A stretch of 14,059 nucleotides of DNA from Bacteroidia bacterium (GTDB taxonomy: Bacteria; Bacteroidota; Bacteroidia; Bacteroidales; Dysgonomonadaceae): positions 5,747 to 19,805 of the forward strand of contig JAUNRY010000013.1 of the NCBI GenBank assembly GCA_030539475.1. The letters run 5' to 3'. A program made the translations under genes and the position numbers. This document shows, one piece after another, positions 6,352 through 13,092 of this stretch. Under the pieces are notes generated by a model that searched no databases, was not told the DNA's origin, and saw only the letters and a list, made by a program, of their open reading frames with translations. Within the stretch, counting starts at the first letter, position 1. Every line of letters begins with the position of its first letter.

Positions 6352-7851
6352 TCACTCCTGAATATACAATCCGTCTCTCGGCAGCAGATTTTTTAAATTA
6401 GCTATATTATACACCGTAACCGCCTGAGTTACGGAAGTGTACTCCATGTATTCGGGAATGCTCATGTCGTATCGGTCGCGTGTGGTGTGCCAGATTTCGC
6501 GGTAACTGAAATTATGACCCAGCGGATCGGTATTTCGAAACGCGATAACCGGAACCCCGTTCATGGCGAAATAAGCGTGGTCGCTTCCTCCGGCAATTAC
6601 AGGAAGGGCTCGCGGCGGCTGAGTGCTTTTTTCAACCGTGAACGGAATTTGCGGGTGATAATCGGCGAGGCCTTTGGTACATGCAACAATATCGTCGTAC
6701 ATATTTTCCGGCACCACAAGCCCCGAAGCGGCAGTAGGCCCGCCATCGCGATTAAAGTAATTCGATATCCGGGGCAGTTTATCCTTGTTGTTTTCCACCC
6801 AAAATTTAGAGCCCAGCAAACCAAACTCTTCTCCGGCCCAAAAACAGAACAAAATGGTTCGGTCGGGACGATTTCCTCCGGCTTCCATAATCATGCGCGC
6901 CATTTCCAGGTTCGGGGCAACGCCCGTTCCGCAATCCACCGCTCCGGTAGCGGAATCGTAGGCATCCAAATGGCAGCCGCTCATAACGTATTCATCGGGA
7001 TATTTTGTGCCGCGAATTTTCCCGATAACGTTGTGATATTTTACAGGCCCGGGTTTAAAATGGTTGCGGATATCGAATTCCAACAACACAACTTCTCTTT
7101 TCTCCGCCTTTTTCCGGATCATGTTGTACTGATCTTCGTTGAGCTTTATATCGGGAACAGACGGCAGGTTATCAAACGACAAGCTATGCAGGTTTTTCCG
7201 ATCGTACAACGCCACCAGCGGAACCGGCGCCGATTGTATAGTACCCAAAATTCCGGCTTCTCTCATTTCTTTGTAGAACAAAGCCGGCTCAACAATCTTA
7301 TCCGAATCGCTTACGGCTGCTTCGTTTCCGGCAATAATGGCACTGCGCAAAGAGTCGCCCTCGGCAGAATGGTCAAGGGCAAAACCGTTGCTTTCACCTT
7401 CTATGAGTATCCAGGCGCCTTTGAGCCGGCCTTTCATTCTCTCGAACTCTTGCCGGGTTTTGGGTTCTACAAGAACATGGCCGCGCTGCAATCCTTTGGT
7501 TCCCGATGTGTAGCTGGGCGTAACAAAATCGAGCGCCATGGAAACATCGCCATACATTCGTCCAAACCACGGGCCGCGATTAAAGCCCACCGGCACCTCT
7601 CCCACTTCCTGAATTTCCACTTCCAGCCCCCAGCTTTTAAGCTTGTCGGCCACCCAATACGTGGCATTTTCGTATGCGTCAGAGCCGATAAGGCGTCCGC
7701 CGATACGGTTGGCAAGTATATCCAAATGTTCCATGGTGCGGTTATCGGTTTGGCCTATTTCCATAATTCTTTTGCTGACTTTGTTTTGCGCGCTAACCGA
7801 TAAAACGGTGAAAAATGCAAGGAAAAAGAAAAGGGTTCTGTAAAAATTCAT
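6352..7851 (-). CDS. secreted M28-family zinc metallopeptidase (carboxypeptidase Q-like)
   Basis: This 499-residue protein has a signal peptide (residues 1-21, ending SVSAQ), so it acts in the periplasm or outside the cell. The first part resembles PGCP/carboxypeptidase Q enzymes, with ANRIGGRLIGS at 47-57 and a PA-like insert at about 120-215. The M28 catalytic core follows. Probable metal and catalytic residues are His294 and Asp296 (CHLDAYD), Asp306 (GAVDCGTG), the Glu pair 341-342 (WAGEEFGLLGS), Asp369 (FNRDGG) and His455 (IWHTTRD). All co-catalytic zinc ligands of the family are therefore in place. The residue after Asp306 is Cys, where many M28 enzymes have Asn or Asp. The likely reaction is aminopeptidase or dipeptidase cleavage of short peptides; the substrate is unknown. 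A TATCTTTG box sits 30 nt upstream. The gene stands alone. Confidence 0.93.
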   Translation of the reverse strand: MNFYRTLFFFLAFFTVLSVSAQNKVSKRIMEIGQTDNRTMEHLDILANRIGGRLIGSDAYENATYWVADKLKSWGLEVEIQEVGEVPVGFNRGPWFGRMYGDVSMALDFVTPSYTSGTKGLQRGHVLVEPKTRQEFERMKGRLKGAWILIEGESNGFALDHSAEGDSLRSAIIAGNEAAVSDSDKIVEPALFYKEMREAGILGTIQSAPVPLVALYDRKNLHSLSFDNLPSVPDIKLNEDQYNMIRKKAEKREVVLLEFDIRNHFKPGPVKYHNVIGKIRGTKYPDEYVMSGCHLDAYDSATGAVDCGTGVAPNLEMARMIMEAGGNRPDRTILFCFWAGEEFGLLGSKFWVENNKDKLPRISNYFNRDGGPTAASGLVVPENMYDDIVACTKGLADYHPQIPFTVEKSTQPPRALPVIAGGSDHAYFAMNGVPVIAFRNTDPLGHNFSYREIWHTTRDRYDMSIPEYMEYTSVTQAVTVYNIANLKNLLPRDGLYIQE

Positions 7852-7881
7852 CCGAAGTTAGTTTTTTTAAAATTGAATGTA

Positions 7882-7889
7882 CAAAGATA
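7882..7889 (-). promoter_or_regulatory. -7 box of the M28 peptidase gene
   Basis: The minus strand reads TATCTTTG, an exact TAnnTTTG match, 30 nt before the ATG at 7851. No convincing -33 TTTG is present 19-21 nt further upstream. The same octamer precedes the HU/SPOR and hexosaminidase genes. Confidence 0.55.
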
Positions 7890-7918
7890 TTTATATTGTT
7901 GAACTTTATCTCGTTTTT

Positions 7919-7926
7919 TACGTTTT
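7919..7926 (+). promoter_or_regulatory. possible weak -7 box for the dodecin-kbp unit
   Basis: TACGTTTT differs from TAnnTTTG only in its last base. ATTG at 7895-7898 lies 20 nt upstream and could be the -33 element, leaving a leader of about 30 nt. TAGTTTAT at 7932-7939 is an alternative. Neither is a full match, so the promoter of this unit remains uncertain. Confidence 0.3.
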
Positions 7927-7962
7927 AAAGATAGTTTATTCACCTATTAAAAAATCAAAATT

Positions 7963-8166
7963 ATGTCAGTATTAAAAGTAGTAGAAATTCTATCCTCCTC
8001 CTCGGAGAGCTGGGAAGACGCAGCAAACAAAGCAGTTGCAAAAGCAGGCGAATCGTTAAAAGGAATACGCTCTGTTTATGTTAAAGAACAAACCGCTACC
8101 GTACGCGACGGCAAAATTGCCGAATACCGTGTAAACGTAAAATTAACATTCGAAGTATTGGATTAA
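7963..8166 (+). CDS. dodecin-like small protein lacking the usual flavin-contact residues
   Basis: The 67 residues match dodecin from end to end: an N-terminal strand (LKVVEILSSS), one helix (SWEDAANKAVAKAGESLKG), then strands VYVKEQTATV, IAEYRVNVKL and FEVLD. Known dodecins form hollow dodecamers that store flavins (FMN, riboflavin or lumichrome). In characterised archaeal and bacterial dodecins a Trp (IRWFEV) stacks on the flavin and a Gln (YQV) hydrogen-bonds it. By eye the matching residues here are Ser37 (IRSVYV) and Arg56 (YRV), so ordinary flavin binding is doubtful. I believe such variants are common in Bacteroidota, which would make this a subfamily and not a decayed copy. The gene lies 25 bp upstream of the Kbp-like gene and is probably co-transcribed with it. 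Confidence 0.93.
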   Translation: MSVLKVVEILSSSSESWEDAANKAVAKAGESLKGIRSVYVKEQTATVRDGKIAEYRVNVKLTFEVLD

Positions 8167-8191
8167 CCAACTTAACTTAACTAAAGAAACT

Positions 8192-8656
8192 ATGGGCTTA
8201 ATTTCATTTATTAAAAATGCCGGCGAGAAATTATTCAAAGGCAACGAAGAAAAGCGCGAAGCCGAAAAGGCACAGGCAATTGTTGAACATTTAAACAAAT
8301 ATCAGTTTGATGTTGAAAACTTAGGCGTTGAAGTGGATGACGAAACCGTTACCCTGCGAGGACAGGTAAAAAATCAACTGGACAGAAACCGCCTTGTGGT
8401 AGCAGCCGGAAATGTGGACGGCATTGAGAAAGTGAACGATCTTATTCAGGTGGTTACGCCTGCTCCGGTTGCGCAGGAAGAAGTTGCTCCCGAAAAGCAA
8501 TTTTACACCGTGAAATCGGGCGATTCGCTCTCTAAAATCTCGAGAGAAGTTTACGGCGACGCCAATAAATACAACAAAATTTTTGAGGCAAACAAGCCCA
8601 TGTTGTCCGATCCCGATAAAATTTATCCGGGACAGGTATTGGTAATTCCTGAGTAA
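8192..8656 (+). CDS. kbp: Kbp/YgaU-like BON and LysM domain protein
   Basis: The 154-residue protein aligns along its length with E. coli Kbp (YgaU, 149 residues), a cytoplasmic potassium-binding stress protein. It shares the N-terminal MGLISFIKNAGEKLF segment, which is not a signal peptide. A BON domain (about 25-88, ending GNVDGIEKVNDLI) is followed by a Pro/Ala/Val/Glu linker. The LysM domain (about 104-153) contains YTVKSGDSLSKISREVYG, YNKIFEANKPML and IYPGQVLVIPE. The absence of an export signal supports a cytoplasmic role. The E. coli protein needs K+ for its folded state and helps growth at high K+; the same role here is inferred from similarity. It sits 25 bp after the dodecin-like gene and just before a strong terminator. 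Confidence 0.93.
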   Translation: MGLISFIKNAGEKLFKGNEEKREAEKAQAIVEHLNKYQFDVENLGVEVDDETVTLRGQVKNQLDRNRLVVAAGNVDGIEKVNDLIQVVTPAPVAQEEVAPEKQFYTVKSGDSLSKISREVYGDANKYNKIFEANKPMLSDPDKIYPGQVLVIPE

Positions 8657-8675
8657 CCGGCAGGTTTTACGACAC

Positions 8676-8712
8676 AAAAAATACGGGACTCCATGCGAGT
8701 CCCGTATTTTTT
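8676..8712. terminator. perfect 16-bp stem intrinsic terminator, probably bidirectional
   Basis: The left arm at 8676-8691 (six A then TACGGGACTC) pairs without mismatch with the right arm at 8697-8712 (GAGTCCCGTA then six T) around the loop CATGC. With a GC-rich core and A and T runs at either end, it reads as a terminator on both strands. It lies 19 bp past the kbp-like stop and 44 bp past the minus-strand hexosaminidase stop, so it can serve both convergent genes. Confidence 0.92.
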
Positions 8713-8721
8713 ATATCCAAG

Positions 8722-8749
8722 CATCGGTCATCCGACATCGGTCATCGGT
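8722..8749. repeat. short 7-bp tandem repeat array beside the terminator
   Basis: Four adjoining heptamers read CATCGGT, CATCCGA, CATCGGT, CATCGGT. Read in another phase they become GTCATCC, GACATCG, GTCATCG, close to the GACATCT units of the array at 3057-3120. The array lies between the terminator and the 3' end of the hexosaminidase gene and is non-coding. Confidence 0.65.
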
Positions 8750-8756
8750 TTCTAAC

Positions 8757-10991
8757 CTACCAAACCACCACCTCGTCAACAAACACCCAGCCGCCTCCGA
8801 TTCCGTTGGGTACGGCTTTGTATCGGATGAATCGGGCGTTGGCGCTACCCTGCCAACCGAAATGCTGGAACAGTGTTCCCGGTTCTTCTTCCGACACGGT
8901 GTTTTTTACCCGCGATAACTCCGTAAACGTTTCATTGTCTTCCGATGCGGAAATTACCACTTCCCGGGGAAACCAAATCCACGGGCTGATGCTTTGCATA
9001 AAGCGGCCGCTAACGGATTGGACGGGTTGTGAGCTGCCCAAATCGATGGTTACGTCCATTCCGTGGGACATAAATCCCTGCCAACGGCCGTCGCCGTGCG
9101 ATAATCCTCCCATCAGGCCGTTTACCAGCGCGTTTTCGCCTCCGGCGGGATAATAAGGATTTACCGGAATGTTATAAGTTACTTTTTTCCCGATTGCTTT
9201 GTGGTAATCGAAACGGCGCGTTACAACAGGCCCAACGGCCGAATTGCCGGAAAACAATTGTGCCGCCACAGTGGCGGAATCTGTTACCTGAACAGGTTCC
9301 GTGTAAAGCGGCGATTGAGCGCCGGGCTGCGAGCCATCGGTTGTATAGCGTATTTCAACGGGCGCTTTTTCGGTGGAAAGCGTTACGGAAATGGCATTGG
9401 CGGCAGAATCGATACCGTGTGAAAAATCCACCTCATCCGATAAGGTAAACGTATTGTAGCCTTTCTGCTGCAAGCCGGGAATGGCTTTGTTGACACGCAA
9501 ACGAAAATCAGCCCACGATTTGTTTTCCGGCTGTGTCCATGCCACTTCGGCTAACGCCAGCAAGCGTGGGTAGAGCATGTATTCCACGTGTTGTTCCGCG
9601 GGAATGTGTTCTGCCCATAAATTTGCCTGAACACCCAAAACGCGCTTGCTTTCGTCAACGGAAAGCACTTCCGGAACAGGGTTGTAGGCATACACTTTTT
9701 CAATGGGCAAAAATCCGCCCATGGCTTCGGGCTGCGTACCCGGATTGGCCTGATAGGCATCGAAATAGCAAAACTCGGCGGGTGTCATCACGGCATCGTG
9801 TCCGCTTTGTACGGCGGTAATTCCGCCTTCTTCACCGCGCCACGACATCACGGTGGCATCGGGCGCCAATCCGCCATCCAGAATTTCGTCCCAACCCAGC
9901 AACCGGCGGCCTTTGGAGTTCAAAAACTTCTCAATCCGCGTTATCAGGTAGCTTTGCAATCCGGCTTCATCTTTCAAGCCCTCGGCTTTTATCCGCGCCT
10001 GGCATTTGGGGCACTTCTCCCAATGCTCGCGGCTGGCTTCATCGCCTCCCACGTGGATGAGTTCCGAGGGAAAAATATCGATAATTTCCGTAAGAACGTT
10101 CTCCAAAAACTCAAACGTTTGTTCGTTTCCTATGCAAAATTCGCTGCTCGTGTAAGGCTTGCCTGTGCACGAAAGATGCGGATAAACCGCCAGAACCTCT
10201 TCGGAGTGGCCGGGCATTTCAATTTCGGGAATGATGGTAATGTGGCGGTCGGCGGCGTAACGCACCAATTCCCGCGCTTCGTCTTGCGTGTAGTAGCCGC
10301 CGTAAGCGCCGGGAGTGCCTTCGGGCACATATTTCCGCCCCGAGTTCCACCATTCTTTCCACGTGGGTTCCATGCGCCAGGCGGCAATGCCCGTGAGTTG
10401 GGGATATTGTTTTATTTCGATGCGCCAGCCGGGGCCATCGGTAAAATGCCAGTGGAAACGGTTGAGTTTGTAGTGTGCCATCAGGTCGATTTGTTTTTTC
10501 AGAAAATCGAGCGATACAAAATGGCGCGAACAATCAATCATGGCTCCCCGGTACTGAAAACGCGGCTCGTCTTCCATCTCCACAAAGGGAAGCGCGGAGC
10601 GGTTTTCCGCCAGTTGAACAAGTGATTGAACGCCGTAAAACAACCCCGCAGGCGAGTGTGCCGATATGCGTACGCCCGATTTATCCACCTTCAGCCAATA
10701 GGCCTCATCTGCTTGCAGCGCCGAAGCCCTTGCGGGCTGAAGAACCAGTTGCAGCTTTTTTCCTGACGGAGATACCGCCGCCGCCTTTTTTATGTGCAGC
10801 AATAAATTTTCGGCATCCCGGGGGTCAAGATTTTGTGTTTCAACGTTAAATCCGTTGGATATATCCAGTTTTCCCGAACCCATTTCCATGTGGTTGGGCA
10901 TAGGAATCACGTTCAGTTCCGCCGATTCTGTTTCTTTTTGTTGACACGATAAAAACAGGAGAAAAAGTGAGAAGATAAGATATTTGTTCAT
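8757..10991 (-). CDS. GH20 beta-N-acetylhexosaminidase lipoprotein with C-terminal discoidin-like domain
   Basis: This 744-residue enzyme removes terminal GlcNAc or GalNAc from glycans or chitooligosaccharides. A lipoprotein signal (MNKYLIFSLFLLFLSC, Cys16) places it on a membrane surface. An N-terminal GH20b domain (about 26-140, VIPMPNHMEMGSG) precedes the catalytic barrel (about 144-487). In the barrel are Arg148, HWHFTDGPGWR (180-190), the catalytic pair Asp317-Glu318 in HVGGDEA, Trp384, NLWAEH (457-462) and Tyr474 in MLYPR. A chitobiase-type C-terminal domain (EIRYTTDGSQPG, about 540-595) and an F5/8 type C (discoidin)-like domain (about 605-744) follow. Substrate-assisted catalysis via the 2-acetamido group is family knowledge. 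An in-frame ATG exists at 11030, but the -7 box at 11012-11019 lies inside that extension and the lipoprotein signal begins at 10991, so I chose 10991. No SusC/SusD pair adjoins it in this window. Confidence 0.95.
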   Translation of the reverse strand: MNKYLIFSLFLLFLSCQQKETESAELNVIPMPNHMEMGSGKLDISNGFNVETQNLDPRDAENLLLHIKKAAAVSPSGKKLQLVLQPARASALQADEAYWLKVDKSGVRISAHSPAGLFYGVQSLVQLAENRSALPFVEMEDEPRFQYRGAMIDCSRHFVSLDFLKKQIDLMAHYKLNRFHWHFTDGPGWRIEIKQYPQLTGIAAWRMEPTWKEWWNSGRKYVPEGTPGAYGGYYTQDEARELVRYAADRHITIIPEIEMPGHSEEVLAVYPHLSCTGKPYTSSEFCIGNEQTFEFLENVLTEIIDIFPSELIHVGGDEASREHWEKCPKCQARIKAEGLKDEAGLQSYLITRIEKFLNSKGRRLLGWDEILDGGLAPDATVMSWRGEEGGITAVQSGHDAVMTPAEFCYFDAYQANPGTQPEAMGGFLPIEKVYAYNPVPEVLSVDESKRVLGVQANLWAEHIPAEQHVEYMLYPRLLALAEVAWTQPENKSWADFRLRVNKAIPGLQQKGYNTFTLSDEVDFSHGIDSAANAISVTLSTEKAPVEIRYTTDGSQPGAQSPLYTEPVQVTDSATVAAQLFSGNSAVGPVVTRRFDYHKAIGKKVTYNIPVNPYYPAGGENALVNGLMGGLSHGDGRWQGFMSHGMDVTIDLGSSQPVQSVSGRFMQSISPWIWFPREVVISASEDNETFTELSRVKNTVSEEEPGTLFQHFGWQGSANARFIRYKAVPNGIGGGWVFVDEVVVW

Positions 10992-11011
10992 CAAAACAGT
11001 ATTTTTTTCGG

Positions 11012-11019
11012 CAAAGATA
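11012..11019 (-). promoter_or_regulatory. -7 box of the hexosaminidase gene; decides its start
   Basis: The minus strand reads TATCTTTG, an exact consensus match, 20 nt before the ATG at 10991. Its position downstream of the alternative ATG at 11030 rules that start out if this promoter is used. No clear -33 element was seen. Confidence 0.6.
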
Positions 11020-11104
11020 CCAAAAAGCACTGTGGCGGTAGTAATTTTTTGAATGGAAATGCAGTTTGTTTTTGCGCGGCGTTCTTTTCTCCAAACCTTT
11101 TTAC

Positions 11105-11112
11105 TATTTTTG
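11105..11112 (+). promoter_or_regulatory. -7 box of the SLC13-type transporter gene; decides its start
   Basis: TATTTTTG matches TAnnTTTG and lies 28 nt before the ATG at 11141. It falls downstream of the other in-frame ATG at 11066, supporting the shorter protein. It and the minus-strand box at 11012-11019 form a divergent promoter pair within a 149-bp gap. Confidence 0.5.
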
Positions 11113-11140
11113 TACTTTACAGCATCGGAAACCTGTTTCT

Positions 11141-12997
11141 ATGACAATTACACTGACAATCCTGTTTGTAACCGCCGGGCTTTTTCTTTGGGGAAAGTTA
11201 CGCTCAGACGTGGTGGCGTTAATTGCTCTGTTGAGCCTCGCGGTAACCGGCATTCTATCTCCTGCCGAAGCCATCGCGGGTTTCGCGAACCCAATTGTGC
11301 TTATGCTGGCCGGCCTGTTTGTGATAAGCGGCGCCATAAACCAAACCGGATTGGCGAAAACCCTGAGCACAAAACTGCTGAATACCGCCAAAAAGAACGA
11401 GTTGAGATTGTTCACGCTCACCATGATTGTAGCTGCCGGATTGGGATCTTTTATGTCGAACGCGGGAACGGCCGCGCTGCTGCTCCCCATCGTTTTCAGC
11501 ATGACGCGCGAAGCCGATTTAAGCGCCCGCCGGTTTCTGATGCCGATGGCTTTTTCCGCGAGCATGGGCGGGATGATGACGCTTATCGGCACTCCTCCCG
11601 TGCTCATTATCAACAACGTATTGATAGAAAAAGGGTACTCCGGATTGGGATTTTTCACCGTCTTTCCCATCGGATTTATTTTGTTGCTGGCGGGGCTGTT
11701 TTTTTTGTGGAACTCATCGAATATCTTAAAGAAAAACGAGAAAAAACGCTCGTCGGGCTTTGGAGAGGCAAAATCTCCCACCGAGCTCATGCGCGAATAC
11801 CAACTGTCTGAAAACCTTTTCAGGATAAAAATGAATCCTAAATCATCCATTATCGGGCTGGAACTGCGCGAGTTGAACATCACCCGGGCATACAACATTT
11901 CTATCCTGGAAATCAGAACTCAAAGCCAGGGAACGGGAGCGTTCTTTAAATCGGCTCAACACAAACTGGCAGATGCGGATTCGGTTCTACAGGGCGACGA
12001 TATCATATACGTAACCGGTGCTTTCGCAGATGTGGCACGCTTCGCGTCGGAAAATTCCCTCACGTTGATGGACACCACGCAAGCCGAAATTAACAAAAAA
12101 GCGGCAGCCTTTGCTATGAAATTCGACGATATAGGCATTGCCGAAGCAGTGGTGCTATCCAGTTCCAAGCTTGTAAACAAATCCGTTAAGGAATCGGGAT
12201 TCCGAAACCGCTACAATGTGAATATTCTGGGAATAAAACGAAAAAGCGAATACCTGCTCAACAAAGTGCAGAACGAAAAAATTCTGTCGGGCGACTCCCT
12301 GCTTATCCAGGGAACATGGACACACATTGATGAGCTTGACAACGAAGAATCGGACCTTGTGGTTGTTGGAAAACCATCGGAAGAGGCTTCCAAAGTTATG
12401 CTCGAACACAAAGCCACTACGGCCGCCGTTATTCTTGTGGTTATGGTAATTGCCATACTTTTCAATCTACTTACTCCCGTGGTGGCCATTCTCGCGGCCG
12501 CGCTACTGATGATTTTACTGGGATGCTTCCGCAACGTGGAGGCGGCTTACAACACTATCCGGTGGCAAACGGTGGTGTTTTTCGCCGCTATGATACCCAT
12601 GGCAACGGCTATGGATAAAACCGGGACTTTCGACAGAATAACGGAAGTGGTTCTCAATAGCGTTGGAAACTATGGGCCACACGCCGTTTTGGCATCGTTT
12701 TATTTTGGGGCGCTCATTTTTACGATGTTTGTAAGCAACGCCACCAGCGTGATTTTGTTTGCGCCCATAGCCATTCAAACCGCTCAGGATATGAACATCA
12801 GCCCCTACCCTTTTGTGTTTGCCGTGGCAACCGCGTCGGTCATGTGTTTGGCAAGCCCGTACGCATCTCCGCCTAACTCGCTGGTTATGTCGCCGGGCGG
12901 TTATTCGTTTATGGATTACGTGAAAGTGGGTTTGCCGCTGCAACTGATTTATATGATTATCATGGTGTTGGTTTTGCCGTTGATTTATCCGTTTTAA
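11141..12997 (+). CDS. SLC13/DASS-type transporter with two central RCK_C (TrkA-C) domains
   Basis: The 618-residue inner-membrane protein has two membrane halves around a cytoplasmic insert. The N-terminal half spans about 1-192, with helices near 2-18, 23-40, 50-68, 90-120, 135-160 and 170-192, plus the SNAGT motif (106-110) and GTPPVLIINN (150-159). Two RCK_C-like domains lie at about 222-310 (IGLELREL, LQGDDIIYVTG) and 330-412 (NKSVKESGFRNRYNVNILGI, LSGDSLLIQG). The second half (about 425-618) carries SNATS (532-536) and SPYASPPN (572-579). The paired SN[A]T motifs are typical of SLC13/DASS carriers, which bind Na+ and move sulfate, di- or tricarboxylates. Versions with RCK_C inserts are usually annotated as SLC13 permeases, some linked to sulfate. 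The substrate cannot be read from the sequence. The start at 11141 is preferred over 11066 because a promoter box lies between them and the first membrane helix begins there. Confidence 0.92.
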   Translation: MTITLTILFVTAGLFLWGKLRSDVVALIALLSLAVTGILSPAEAIAGFANPIVLMLAGLFVISGAINQTGLAKTLSTKLLNTAKKNELRLFTLTMIVAAGLGSFMSNAGTAALLLPIVFSMTREADLSARRFLMPMAFSASMGGMMTLIGTPPVLIINNVLIEKGYSGLGFFTVFPIGFILLLAGLFFLWNSSNILKKNEKKRSSGFGEAKSPTELMREYQLSENLFRIKMNPKSSIIGLELRELNITRAYNISILEIRTQSQGTGAFFKSAQHKLADADSVLQGDDIIYVTGAFADVARFASENSLTLMDTTQAEINKKAAAFAMKFDDIGIAEAVVLSSSKLVNKSVKESGFRNRYNVNILGIKRKSEYLLNKVQNEKILSGDSLLIQGTWTHIDELDNEESDLVVVGKPSEEASKVMLEHKATTAAVILVVMVIAILFNLLTPVVAILAAALLMILLGCFRNVEAAYNTIRWQTVVFFAAMIPMATAMDKTGTFDRITEVVLNSVGNYGPHAVLASFYFGALIFTMFVSNATSVILFAPIAIQTAQDMNISPYPFVFAVATASVMCLASPYASPPNSLVMSPGGYSFMDYVKVGLPLQLIYMIIMVLVLPLIYPF

Positions 12998-13052
12998 CTT
13001 TTGTTATGCAAGGATTTTGAAGATTTGTGCATCTTAGTAAGAAACAAATGGT

Positions 13053-13060
13053 TAATTTTG
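13053..13060 (+). promoter_or_regulatory. -7 box before the secreted barrel-like protein; decides its start
   Basis: TAATTTTG matches TAnnTTTG, 32 nt before the ATG at 13093. TTTG at 13024-13027 lies 25 nt upstream, longer than the usual spacing. The box is downstream of the alternative ATG at 13027. The 95-bp gap after the transporter gene is otherwise featureless, with no hairpin terminator. Confidence 0.45.
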
Positions 13061-13092
13061 GGGCAGACAAACAGACATCAGGTATCCGATTT

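Noticed and set aside
6487..7803. 438-codon plus-strand open frame
   Set aside because: It lies wholly opposite the M28 gene, is rich in His/Arg/Phe/Asn with no recognisable domain, and is explained by codon bias on the other strand.
9798..10625. 275-codon plus-strand open frame
   Set aside because: Antisense to the GH20 catalytic domain, which has clear motifs; no domain or signal in the shadow product.
10992..11030. N-terminal extension of the GH20 gene to the ATG at 11030
   Set aside because: It would put 13 residues before a canonical lipoprotein signal and include the -7 box in coding sequence.
11066..11140. N-terminal extension of the SLC13-type gene
   Set aside because: The -7 box at 11105-11112 lies inside it, and its residues precede the natural first helix.
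11104..11898. 264-codon minus-strand open frame
   Set aside because: Opposite the N-terminal half of the SLC13-type gene; its composition is Ser/Asn/Ile-rich with no coherent family match.
13027..13092. N-terminal extension of the barrel-like gene
   Set aside because: It places 22 polar residues before a standard signal peptide, and the -7 box at 13053-13060 lies inside it.
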